A stretch of DNA of 16,925 nt from Synergistaceae bacterium (GTDB lineage: Bacteria; Synergistota; Synergistia; Synergistales; Aminobacteriaceae), in contig JAFTBT010000163.1 of the NCBI GenBank assembly GCA_017455085.1, positions 1 through 16,925 on the forward strand, given 5' to 3'. The notes beneath the pieces are model-generated. The model was not told the origin of the DNA and ran no database searches. It was given only the letters and a program-made list of their open reading frames with translations. Below, piece by piece: positions 7,120-14,118 of this stretch. Numbering within the stretch: position 1 is the stretch's first letter; the number at the start of each line of letters is the position of its first letter. A program made the position numbers and the translations under genes.

Positions 7120-7838
7120 TTACCGGAGCAGGAAGAGGAATCGGCAGGGCAATAGCTCTAGAGCTTGGCAAAAACGGCTTTGACGTGGCTGTGAATTACA
7201 GCAGGAGCAAGGAACACGCAGAGAGTCTGTGTGCGGAACTTCAGGCTATGGGCGTGAAGGCAGAGGCATTTCAAGCTGATGTTAGCAGTCTTGACGATGT
7301 TACGAGTATGTTTGCGGAGATCAAGGCCTCAATGGGAGCAGTAAGCGTTCTCGTAAACAATGCAGGAATCACCCGCGATAACCTGTTGATGAGGATGAAG
7401 CCTGAAGACTGGCAGGCAGTCATAAACGCTAACCTGAATGCATGTTTTTACTGTACGCAGGCAGCAATCAGGGACATGGCGAAAGCTCGTTACGGAAGAA
7501 TCATCAATATTGCGTCAGTAGTGGGTCTCACAGGAAACGCAGGGCAGGCGAACTATTCGGCCTCGAAAGCGGGAATTATCGGCTTCACGAAATCAGTTGC
7601 CAGAGAGTACGCGGCCAGAGGCATCACGGCGAACGCTATAGCTCCGGGATTCATAGAGACGGACATGACGGGAGTGCTTAAGCCGGAAGTGAAAGAGGGC
7701 ATCCTGAAGACGATACCTGCCGGAAAAATGGGAAGCCCTGAGGACGTAGCAAGAGCAGTTGCGTTTTTCGCAAGGGAAGAAAGCTCATACATCACTGGTC
7801 AAACGCTTGCAGTTGACGGCGGAATGACTATGTGCTAA
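7107..7838 (+). CDS. fabG: 3-oxoacyl-ACP reductase FabG
   Basis: A 243-aa classical SDR: TGAGRGIGRAIA at the N-terminus, NNAG near residue 88, catalytic Ser in NIASVVG, YSASKAG with the Tyr-x-x-x-Lys pair, APGFIETDMT, and the C-terminal ITGQTLAVDGGM. It reduces 3-oxoacyl-ACP with NADPH. The start is GTG 7107, seven bases after GGAGGTGA (7092-7099), inside the end of fabD. Length, motifs and position in the operon all agree with FabG. Confidence 0.95.
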   Translation: MLALVTGAGRGIGRAIALELGKNGFDVAVNYSRSKEHAESLCAELQAMGVKAEAFQADVSSLDDVTSMFAEIKASMGAVSVLVNNAGITRDNLLMRMKPEDWQAVINANLNACFYCTQAAIRDMAKARYGRIINIASVVGLTGNAGQANYSASKAGIIGFTKSVAREYAARGITANAIAPGFIETDMTGVLKPEVKEGILKTIPAGKMGSPEDVARAVAFFAREESSYITGQTLAVDGGMTMC

Positions 7839-7863
7839 GTATATTCAGCAGCGAATACCCCTG

Positions 7864-7874
7864 AAGGGAGGTGA
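7864..7874 (+). promoter_or_regulatory. Strong ribosome binding site that fixes the acpP start
   Basis: AAGGGAGGTGA is nearly fully complementary to the 16S rRNA tail. The GTG at 7871 is part of it; ATG 7880 is at the right distance. Confidence 0.8.
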
Positions 7875-7879
7875 AGAAC

Positions 7880-8131
7880 ATGACCAAAGAAGAAGTTGTT
7901 GCAAAACTGAAAGCTATAGTGTCGGATCGCCTTGACGTTGAAGCAGATCAGGTTACTCCTGAAAAGAACTTTGTTGAGGATCTCGGAGCTGACTCGCTGG
8001 ACATAGTGGAGCTGATCATGGGAATCGAGGAGGAATTTGACATCGAGATTCCTGACGAGGACGCAGAGAAATTGACTTCAGTCGGTGAGGCTATGAATTA
8101 CACGTTGAGCAAAATCGGCGTGGACGAGTAA
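7880..8131 (+). CDS. acpP: Acyl carrier protein
   Basis: An 83-aa acidic helical protein. The phosphopantetheine site is Ser39 in [11 protein letters not shown], followed by the recognition helix ([17 protein letters not shown]). It carries the growing acyl chain for all Fab enzymes in this operon and for PlsX. ATG 7880 is chosen over the in-frame GTG 7871 because the latter lies in the ribosome site. A terminator-like hairpin downstream may raise its mRNA relative to fabF. Confidence 0.97.
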   Translation: MTKEEVVAKLKAIVSDRLDVEADQVTPEKNFVEDLGADSLDIVELIMGIEEEFDIEIPDEDAEKLTSVGEAMNYTLSKIGVDE

Positions 8132-8162
8132 TCAGGCTGTACATAACCTGAGACCATTTTAT

Positions 8163-8201
8163 CAGGGGGATAGACACGATATAGTTCTGTCCTCCTGTTT
8201 T
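8163..8201 (+). terminator. Terminator-like hairpin between acpP and fabF
   Basis: CAGGGGG at 8163-8169 pairs with CCTCCTG at 8191-8197 (one G-T pair), plus an inner ACA/TGT arm, then TTTTGTTAT. As the genes on either side belong to one pathway and no new promoter is evident in the 80-bp gap, it is probably a partial terminator or an mRNA-processing hairpin. Confidence 0.6.
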
Positions 8202-8223
8202 GTTATAGAGGAGCGTGAAAAAC

Positions 8224-9480
8224 TTGACAACCACCAAAAAACGCAGAGTAGTCGTTACAGGCTTAGGCCCAGTGAGTCCCATAGCACTTGGGAAAAAAGA
8301 TTACTGGCAGGCCTTGCATGACGGCAAAAACGGAATATCTCACATCACCACTTTTGACTTGGGAGACTGCCCCGTAACTTTCGGAGCAGAGATCAAGAAT
8401 TTTGACCCCAGCGCATTCATGCCCGGCAAAGAAGCCAAACGTTCAGACCGCGCAATTCAGTTTGCAGTCGCCGCCGCAAAGTTAGCTGTTGAGGATTCAG
8501 GCCTTGACCTGAGCAGCATAGACCCCTACAGATTGGGAGTGTATATCGGCACAGGACAGGGAGGCATAGAGACCTCGTTCAACAATTTCCAGATTATGCG
8601 TGACAAAGGCTCGAAACGTGTCAGCCCGTACTTCATCCCCATGATGATCTCGAACATGTCCACCGCGTACGTCGCAATAGTTCTCGGTGCAAAAGGCCCG
8701 AATCTCTGCGTAGTAACTGCATGCGCTACGTCACTGCACTCGATGGGCGAAGCATACCACGCAATAATTCGTGATGACGCTGACGTGATAGTCTCCGGCG
8801 GAACTGAGGCAGCCTTACGCACGATCGCAATCGCAGGTTTCGCGTCCATGAAGGCACTATCAACTCGTAACGATGACCCCGAACACGCAAGCAGACCGTT
8901 CGACCTCAACAGGGACGGTTTCGTGATGGGTGAGGGTGCAGGAGTCGTAGTGCTTGAGGAACTGGAGCATGCTCTTGCACGGGGAGCGCATATCTACGCG
9001 GAGTTCACGGGCTACGGAACTTCGTGTGACGCCGGCCACATCACCGCACCAGACCCCGAAGCGAAGGGAGCTGCTTTCGCCACACACAAGGCTCTGAAAA
9101 TGTCGGGCTGGGATTTGAGTCAGGTCGACTACATCAACGCACACGGAACTTCCACAGGCCTCAACGACAAGATGGAAGCCGGAATGATTAATCATGTTTT
9201 CGGTGAACACGCCAAAAATATCACCGTTACGTCAACAAAATCCATGATAGGCCACTGTTTGGGAGCTGCCGGAGGCCTTGAGGTCATCGCGTCACTTCAG
9301 GCAATCGAGGAGGGCTATATTCATCCCACGCTGAATTACGAGACTCCTGATCCTGAATGCGACATAAATATTTCTACAGGTGCAGGCGTAAATCGGAAAG
9401 TAGATAGACTCTTGGTGAACAGCTTCGGTTTCGGCGGACACAACGGAGTTTTGGGGTTCGAACGCTATGCAGGCATTTGA
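8224..9480 (+). CDS. fabF: 3-oxoacyl-ACP synthase II FabF
   Basis: The preferred start is TTG 8224 (418 aa), ten bases after AGAGGAG (8207-8213); the in-frame GTG 8215 is only one base from that site. The catalytic set of a condensing enzyme is complete: Cys167 in TACATSLH, His307 in INAHGTST, Lys339 and His344 in STKSMIGHCLG. It condenses malonyl-ACP with acyl-ACP during elongation. With no fabH in the window, initiation must come from elsewhere or from FabF itself. Its last 14 bases overlap rnc. Confidence 0.95.
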   Translation: MTTTKKRRVVVTGLGPVSPIALGKKDYWQALHDGKNGISHITTFDLGDCPVTFGAEIKNFDPSAFMPGKEAKRSDRAIQFAVAAAKLAVEDSGLDLSSIDPYRLGVYIGTGQGGIETSFNNFQIMRDKGSKRVSPYFIPMMISNMSTAYVAIVLGAKGPNLCVVTACATSLHSMGEAYHAIIRDDADVIVSGGTEAALRTIAIAGFASMKALSTRNDDPEHASRPFDLNRDGFVMGEGAGVVVLEELEHALARGAHIYAEFTGYGTSCDAGHITAPDPEAKGAAFATHKALKMSGWDLSQVDYINAHGTSTGLNDKMEAGMINHVFGEHAKNITVTSTKSMIGHCLGAAGGLEVIASLQAIEEGYIHPTLNYETPDPECDINISTGAGVNRKVDRLLVNSFGFGGHNGVLGFERYAGI

Positions 9481-10198
9481 CGAGGAACACGGCCCGCGCA
9501 GAAAAAGGGCTGTCATTGACGACAGGGATATTGCAGTTCTGGAGAAGACCATAGGCTACACGTTCGACAACAGGACGATTCTCGAGGAGGCATTGTGCCA
9601 TTCGTCATATGCTCATGAATACGGGCTGTTCTACAACAACGAGAGGCTGGAATTTTTCGGGGACGCTGTGCTTGAGTTCATAGTGAGCAGATCTCTGTTC
9701 AAGATGTACCCTGACGCTAACGAGGGCGAACTCACAAGAATGCGCGCAGAACTCGTGAAGGCCGACTCACTTTACCGCAAGGCACAAGCCCTGAATATCC
9801 CGTACTTGCTGCTGCACGGACACGCCATGAAGTCGGATTCACTGCCCAAATCTATATGCGCGAACGCTATGGAGGCACTGATCGGTGCGATATGTCTTGA
9901 TGGTGGACTCGCTCCGGCAGAAAGAGTCATCAAGAAACTTTTCCTGAACGATGCAGAAGAACAGGGCGCAAAAGCTGACCCCAAGCTAGAGCTTCAGATG
10001 TGGCTTCAGGCTCGCGGTATGCCCCTCCCGAAATACGAACTGGTCAGTGTTACGGGGCCTTCACATGCTCCGACGTTCACGGCTAGGCTGTACTTGTCGG
10101 GTTTCGACCACACGGAGAGCGACACCACACGCAAAGGTGCTGAAGCAAAAGTAGCTGCCTTAGTGCTTGAAGACCTGAGGGCTAAATTTGGGGATTAG
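9467..10198 (+). CDS. rnc: Ribonuclease III
   Basis: A 243-aa protein with an RNase III domain and a C-terminal dsRNA-binding domain (about 162-240, ending KGAEAKVAALVLEDL). The signature ERLEFFGDAVLE at 59-70 provides Glu62 and Asp66, and Glu136 lies in ANAMEALIG. The residue usually Asp in the second acidic motif is Asn133 here. RNase III cuts double-stranded RNA in rRNA and mRNA processing. Clustering after fabF is common in bacteria. ATG 9467 overlaps fabF by 14 bases with a weak ribosome site, so coupling is likely. Confidence 0.93.
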   Translation: MQAFDEEHGPRRKRAVIDDRDIAVLEKTIGYTFDNRTILEEALCHSSYAHEYGLFYNNERLEFFGDAVLEFIVSRSLFKMYPDANEGELTRMRAELVKADSLYRKAQALNIPYLLLHGHAMKSDSLPKSICANAMEALIGAICLDGGLAPAERVIKKLFLNDAEEQGAKADPKLELQMWLQARGMPLPKYELVSVTGPSHAPTFTARLYLSGFDHTESDTTRKGAEAKVAALVLEDLRAKFGD

Positions 10199-10204
10199 GC
10201 GGAA

Positions 10205-11047
10205 ATGAAAAAGTTTGTTGCGCTGATTGTCGGCGTGATGATTTTTGCAGGCAGTGCAGGCTGGTGTGATGACAAGCTGAATATTGCGGTGAGTCATCCG
10301 TGGCTTGCGCTGCTTGTTTCGTTTATCGGAGGGCCGGAAGTCAGTGTTACCCCATTGAGAATCTGGAACGACAAGGGAGATTTGGTCTTGGCCGAACGCG
10401 GAAGGACTTTGCGGGAGCTTCCGGAAGGTACGAGGATTATCGCTCTTGATGAGAATGATGCGAATGATGCAGGAATATTCGGAGGTAGGAGAAAATTTGC
10501 GGAGAGTATGGTGAAGTGTCTGTACTCGCCTTTCCCTGCAAAGATGAATGCTCTGGCGGATCCGTCAGTGATTCCGTTTGTGGCACAGAGAGTGTTGGCG
10601 GCATTGTCGGAATGGGATTCTCAGAATTACCCGTACTACCAGAGAAGACTAGCGGAGTTTCAGGCGAGGATGTCGAGTTCGATTCTTGTCGGCCAAGTGC
10701 TGAAGGACGTGACTGTGTGCGACATGAGCGGCTCGGCAGGGATATTGCTTCAGGCGGCGGGGTGCAAAGTTGTGCGGCCTGAGGGGCTGGAGAACTGGGA
10801 GAAGGGGAATTTTGCGGGACTGCGTGAGTATCTGGACGAGAACAAGGCCAAGAATATCACTACCCTCATGGATGACGACACTCCTCCTGCACTGAAAAAG
10901 TTTCTGGCGGGGAGGAGCGATGTGTTTCACTGGGTGAGGCCGAGTCTGGATAGTGATTACCCTTCGTTTTTGCACGAGCAGTATATTTCGCTGTGGCAGA
11001 AGATCATCACTAAGCCATTGCCCGGCCGGACGACTAACAGACGCTAA
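10205..11047 (+). CDS. Exported protein resembling a degenerate TroA/ZnuA-type substrate-binding protein
   Basis: A 280-aa protein that starts with a signal peptide (KKFVALIVGVMIFAGSA, cleavage probably near residue 18); Cys21 is not in a proper lipobox. The mature part is laid out like the metal-binding SBP family: LNIAVSHPWLALLVSFIGG near the N-terminus, then DPSVIPFVAQRVLAALSEWD and a long helix with YYQRRLAEFQARM, which match the conserved WxDP-helix-YxxNxxxF layout of ZnuA. The usual ligand His residues and the His-rich loop are not evident, and no ABC permease or ATPase lies nearby. It follows rnc by 6 bp and is the operon's last gene. Family assignment is by pattern only; function unknown. 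Confidence 0.6.
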   Translation: MKKFVALIVGVMIFAGSAGWCDDKLNIAVSHPWLALLVSFIGGPEVSVTPLRIWNDKGDLVLAERGRTLRELPEGTRIIALDENDANDAGIFGGRRKFAESMVKCLYSPFPAKMNALADPSVIPFVAQRVLAALSEWDSQNYPYYQRRLAEFQARMSSSILVGQVLKDVTVCDMSGSAGILLQAAGCKVVRPEGLENWEKGNFAGLREYLDENKAKNITTLMDDDTPPALKKFLAGRSDVFHWVRPSLDSDYPSFLHEQYISLWQKIITKPLPGRTTNRR

Positions 11048-12099
11048 TATCCGGGAAAATCTGGGTAAGGTTTGCCCCTGAGCCTGTACTTGAAGAACCT
11101 ATAGACTGCCCGAAGAGGAGTAATTTCGCTCAGAGAGCCGCGCACAATAGCATATATGCGCCTTAACGGGAACATAACCCAGAATGCAGGCATAAAACCA
11201 GCCGCCTTAAATATATCCGCTTCATATTTCAGCCTTTTCTTTAAGCCGCTTAAGCCTTTATGGTGGAGAGCCTGTCCCCAGAAAATCATAGCCATTCTTT
11301 CAGCGAACCATAGGTCTACTTTTAGTTTGCTGTAGTGTTTGTAAAGATTGTCACGTATAAACAGCCAAGTTCTCGTGCCTTTAATTTTGGCTGCGGGGAT
11401 TCTCTTGTCGTATTCAGGATTATTCTTGACACCTGACAATTCATTTGCGCCGTGCCGCCTCCAGACACCTATAACATCGGGCAAATACCATACATCACCA
11501 TAAAGCGCACTTAGCATGTACAAGAATATATCTCCCATACTGTACTTATCGAAATCTATTTTTCTCAGTATGTCAGCCCTGAAAACTGTGGGGAAAACTG
11601 AATTCGGCTTAGGGTACTTGTAAGGGTCAATAAGAAAGTCTAGCCCCCTAACTCTGCCTGAATTGCCAACATCACAAACAATGCTCTTGCGTGATATTTC
11701 GTTCAGTAATACAGAACTGGCTCCAAGAAATGCAATAGGTACTTCATCGTTCTCGTGTTCGTCCAAAATCTTGACGGCCTTCGCGAAAAAATCATAATCC
11801 GTGTAATAGTCATCGTGGTCAAGAAATGTAATGTACTTTCCGCGCGCTCGATCCAAACCAAAACGCCGCCCTCCTCCTACGTTCTTCTCGCTCCGGAAGT
11901 AATGCACTCGCTCATCCGTGACGGTCTTCATGAGTTCATCCGTGCCGTCAGTCGAGCCGTCATCAAACACAATGACTTCAATGCTCTTCTGGCTCTGTTT
12001 CAGGCAGCTATCTATTGCCTCCAAAAGCATACGTTTCTGATTCCATGTGGGGATAATTATGGTCTGGATTGGCGTGGACAGTGAATTATTCTCATCCAT
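11044..12099 (-). CDS. Family 2 glycosyltransferase
   Basis: A 351-aa protein with a GT-A nucleotide-sugar fold at the N-terminus: TIIIPTWNQ at 13-21, VIVFDDGSTDGT at 43-54 and the metal-binding FLDHDD at 92-97. The MGDIFLYMLSALYGDVWYLPDVIGVWRRHG stretch fits the acceptor half, including the ED-like position. There is no transmembrane segment of note, so it is probably cytoplasmic or membrane-peripheral, transferring a sugar in surface polysaccharide or glycolipid assembly. ATG 12099 is the only start before an in-frame stop. AAGGAGC lies 14 bases upstream, which is longer than usual. The stop overlaps the convergent upstream gene by 4 bp. Confidence 0.9.
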   Translation of the reverse strand: MDENNSLSTPIQTIIIPTWNQKRMLLEAIDSCLKQSQKSIEVIVFDDGSTDGTDELMKTVTDERVHYFRSEKNVGGGRRFGLDRARGKYITFLDHDDYYTDYDFFAKAVKILDEHENDEVPIAFLGASSVLLNEISRKSIVCDVGNSGRVRGLDFLIDPYKYPKPNSVFPTVFRADILRKIDFDKYSMGDIFLYMLSALYGDVWYLPDVIGVWRRHGANELSGVKNNPEYDKRIPAAKIKGTRTWLFIRDNLYKHYSKLKVDLWFAERMAMIFWGQALHHKGLSGLKKRLKYEADIFKAAGFMPAFWVMFPLRRIYAIVRGSLSEITPLRAVYRFFKYRLRGKPYPDFPGY

Positions 12100-12137
12100 T
12101 ATTTACGTGTTAAGCTCCTTTCTGGATTTTGCACTAA

Positions 12138-12146
12138 ATTCTAGCA
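12138..12146 (-). promoter_or_regulatory. Extended -10 promoter element for the glycosyltransferase gene
   Basis: On the (-) strand the sequence reads TATGCTAGAAT: an extended TGC followed by TAGAAT (12138-12143). There is no good -35. Predicted start near 12131 gives a short leader containing the AAGGAGC ribosome site. Confidence 0.5.
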
Positions 12147-12201
12147 TATCGTCTCCACAAAAATACAGCTTCCCATTCTCTCAAACACTGCTTTCTGCCG
12201 T

Positions 12202-12591
12202 CTATATCCTCTCCTCCAGAATCTCTACAGCATTCCGCACACAGTCATCGCACGAACACAATACCTTGCCCGTCCCGACTCCCTTGAGTTCCCTGCACAG
12301 AGACCCCCCGCACTTTCCCGTGAAGGCCTTATACATCTCCTTCGCTTTGTCCCGGAGATTTTTCCCATCGAACATCACGAGTCCCTGCACCATCTGCGCA
12401 CCGCACAACGCACCGCATGTCGCCTCCATCGTTCCCATTCCCAAGCCGAAACATGCTCCCATCTTCCGGAGTGTCTCCTCACTAAGTCCGGTCTCTTCCG
12501 AAAATACACACGCCACCGCCTGAGCGCAATTGTAGTGTGCGTCGCCGGTCCTGTTCTTGAGTTCTACAGCTCTGTCCTGTTTTGCTGACAT
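12202..12591 (-). CDS. Small Cys-rich C_GCAxxG_C_C-family protein
   Basis: ATG 12591 gives 129 aa; an in-frame TTG at 12630 would extend it but lies on the predicted promoter and lacks a ribosome site. Ten Cys are present (22, 28, 47, 59, 63, 94, 99, 112, 114, 117). The family pattern is clear: YNCAQAV at 20-26, GACFGLGMG at 45-53, then CGALCGAQMVQG at 59-70 and paired Cys in the last third. Members are often found in anaerobes and are proposed to bind metal or take part in redox reactions, but no activity is established to my knowledge. It may be transcribed alone. Confidence 0.85.
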   Translation of the reverse strand: MSAKQDRAVELKNRTGDAHYNCAQAVACVFSEETGLSEETLRKMGACFGLGMGTMEATCGALCGAQMVQGLVMFDGKNLRDKAKEMYKAFTGKCGGSLCRELKGVGTGKVLCSCDDCVRNAVEILEERI

Positions 12592-12631
12592 AGTAAGTTT
12601 TTCCCCCTGTTTGCGAAATTTTTCAGGCAAG

Positions 12632-12637
12632 ATTATA
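12632..12637 (-). promoter_or_regulatory. -10 element for the C_GCAxxG_C_C gene
   Basis: A perfect TATAAT on the (-) strand, 41 bp upstream of ATG 12591. A TTCACG lies 19 bp upstream as a poor -35. Confidence 0.45.
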
Positions 12638-12641
12638 TTAC

Positions 12642-12878
12642 ACTTTCATCACCAAACGTGAAGCGAACACTATCCACATCTCAGGCAGAATCGATACGTC
12701 ATCTGCGCAGATACTTCATCAGGCTCTTCACTCCGCAATCTCTGACACAAACACCCTCATTCTCGACTTCCACAACGTCAGCTACATATCCTCCAGCGGA
12801 CTCCGCGGGCTCCTCATCGCCAAAAAACGCTTAGGCAAAAACTGCCTGCTCCTCCCTTGCGCAGGTCATGAGCCGTAA
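12642..12878 (+). pseudogene. Decayed STAS-domain protein (anti-sigma factor antagonist type)
   Basis: Frame beginning at 12642. The translation contains ISGRIDTSSAQILHQAL, then LILDFHNVSYISSSGLRGLL and IAKKRLGKN, which follow the STAS pattern G-R-(I/L)-D-(T/S), L-D, V-x-Y-(I/M)-S-S-x-G-L exactly; the Ser before SGL is the phosphorylatable position in SpoIIAA-like proteins. No ATG, GTG or TTG precedes it in frame back to a TAA at 12594. The frame stops at 12876, too early for a whole domain; a plausible C-terminus (QVMSRKQIRSAFDI) continues in the +1 frame from 12859. So it lacks a start and is probably frameshifted. A sequencing error would explain the shift but not the missing start. Confidence 0.7.
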
Positions 12879-12925
12879 ACAGATTCGCAGTGCTTTCGAC
12901 ATACAGGATTCTTGGCCGCCCCGCA

Positions 12926-13074
12926 GTGAATCCACCTGATGCCGTATGCGTGATGATCTTCACTTCAGTGTCTACAGGTTCGCCGAAAGGTGTGCTGCAT
13001 TCCGCACCGCATCCATAGCCTTCAATGCTTATGACGAATACCAGAACTTCATGAATGACTATCTTGGCCTCTGA
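12926..13074 (+). pseudogene. Remnant of an adenylate-forming (AMP-binding / NRPS adenylation) domain
   Basis: The frame at 12926 reads VNPPDAVCVMIFTS followed by VSTGSPKGVLHS. This is the ATP-binding core motif T-S-G-(S/T)-T-G-x-P-K-G-V with Gly to Val at its third position. It stops at 13016. The sequence that should follow (RTASIAFNAYDEYQNFMNDYLGL) is found in another frame at 13003-13071, ending in TGA 13072. So a short piece of about 45 codons survives with a frameshift. Only the core is left, so substrate and parent enzyme cannot be named. It directly follows the STAS remnant. Confidence 0.6.
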
Positions 13075-13133
13075 GATTCTGCTGCCTCCGCGAAAATTCA
13101 GTATTGCCTGTAGCTTTTCGGGCAAATCATTAT

Positions 13134-13141
13134 GCTAGAAT
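13134..13141 (+). promoter_or_regulatory. Extended -10 promoter element for the punA operon
   Basis: TATGCTAGAAT at 13131-13141, the same string as the element before the glycosyltransferase gene. No clear -35. Predicted transcription start near 13148. Confidence 0.45.
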
Positions 13142-13147
13142 ACGGCA

Positions 13148-13291
13148 TAAATTCCATAACTACTATCGCTCATAACGAAGGCATTAAGTTTTATGTGATG
13201 TGTATATGTTGGTTACAGCAGCAACAGTAAACTCTTCTCTGTATGCAAAATACATCACTATCTTCGTTGAGATTAGGAGGCAGTAATCTTT
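13148..13291 (+). promoter_or_regulatory. Structured 5' leader of the punA operon (unassigned class)
   Basis: Nested complementary segments: AACGAAG (13174-13180) with CTTCGTT (13262-13268), and inside it GTGATGT-AT (13195-13205) with ATACATCAC (13250-13258). A third hairpin, AGATTA (13270-13275) with TAATCT (13284-13289), holds GGAGG in its loop two bases before ATG 13292. I see no consensus of the guanine, adenine, preQ1 or ZTP riboswitches. Confidence 0.5.
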
Positions 13292-14101
13292 ATGTCCAGC
13301 TACAACTATGAAGACGCTCTAGACTCTGTAAACTACCTGCGGAAATTCATCACCACTCCCCCAGAAATCGCTATAGTCGCCGGTTCAGGTCTAGGCCTCA
13401 TCGCCGACATGGCAGACCACAAAACTACTATAGACGTTCAAGACATCCCACACTGGCCGAAATCCACTGCTCCGGGTCATGCAGGAAAAATCATATTCGG
13501 CACAATCTCAGCCCGTCCCGTCATCATCCTTCAGGGCAGAGTACACTACTACGAAGGCTACTCAATGAAGGCAGTAACTTTCCCAACAAGAGTACTCGGA
13601 ATGCTCGGAGTGAAGTACTACATTGCTACGAACGCTTCAGGCGCAATCAACACCAGCTATTCAACCGGAGAGATCATAGCCATACGCGACCACATCAATC
13701 TTATGGGAGCTAATCCATTAATCGGCCCTAATGACGACCGCTGGAACGTCAGATTCCCCGACATGTCCCACACTTACGACAGGGATATACTCGCGATTCT
13801 GGACTCCTTCGGGCTGAAACAGGGAGTGTATGCTGCACTGATGGGGCCTTCGTACGAGACACCGGCAGAGATTCGTATGTTGAGGACACTGGGTGCGGAT
13901 CTGGTCGGGATGTCCACAGTTCCGGAAGTGATTACTGCCAACGCTATGGGTATGAGAGTCGTAGGGCTGTCTTGTGCTGCGAACATGGCCGCAGGAATCG
14001 AGGAAAACAAGACCCTAACCGAACAGGAAGTACTTGACACTATGGCTGATACTTCCGAAAAACTTGCAGGCCTAATCATCAGACTCATCAGCAAACTATA
14101 A
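13292..14101 (+). CDS. punA: Purine nucleoside phosphorylase (trimeric type)
   Basis: A 269-aa protein of the PNP/MTAP family. Seen: IVAGSGLGLIADM near the N-terminus, QGRVHYYEGYSM with the phosphate-binding His, TNASGAIN, MGPSYETPAEIRMLR with the purine-binding Glu, VGMSTVPE, and CAANMAAGI holding the conserved base-binding Asn. It splits inosine and guanosine with phosphate to the free base and ribose-1-phosphate in the cytoplasm. Start ATG 13292 has AGGAGG 11 bases upstream in a hairpin loop. The M23 peptidase gene follows after 17 bp, so it heads a three-gene operon with no evident pathway link. Confidence 0.93.
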   Translation: MSSYNYEDALDSVNYLRKFITTPPEIAIVAGSGLGLIADMADHKTTIDVQDIPHWPKSTAPGHAGKIIFGTISARPVIILQGRVHYYEGYSMKAVTFPTRVLGMLGVKYYIATNASGAINTSYSTGEIIAIRDHINLMGANPLIGPNDDRWNVRFPDMSHTYDRDILAILDSFGLKQGVYAALMGPSYETPAEIRMLRTLGADLVGMSTVPEVITANAMGMRVVGLSCAANMAAGIEENKTLTEQEVLDTMADTSEKLAGLIIRLISKL

Positions 14102-14118
14102 ATCAGGAGTGTAATGAT

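Noticed and set aside
12100..12201. A terminator for the C_GCAxxG_C_C gene before the glycosyltransferase
   Set aside because: A TATTTTTG run exists on the (-) strand, but the hairpin before it is only about three base pairs.
12814..13125. A 103-codon open frame on the (-) strand in the gene-poor stretch
   Set aside because: It begins with TTG without a ribosome site, matches no family I know, and covers the STAS and adenylation remnants readable on the other strand.
13132..13230. A 32-codon ORF before punA
   Set aside because: Its ATG lies within the predicted -10 element, it has no ribosome site and its sequence is unlike a protein domain.
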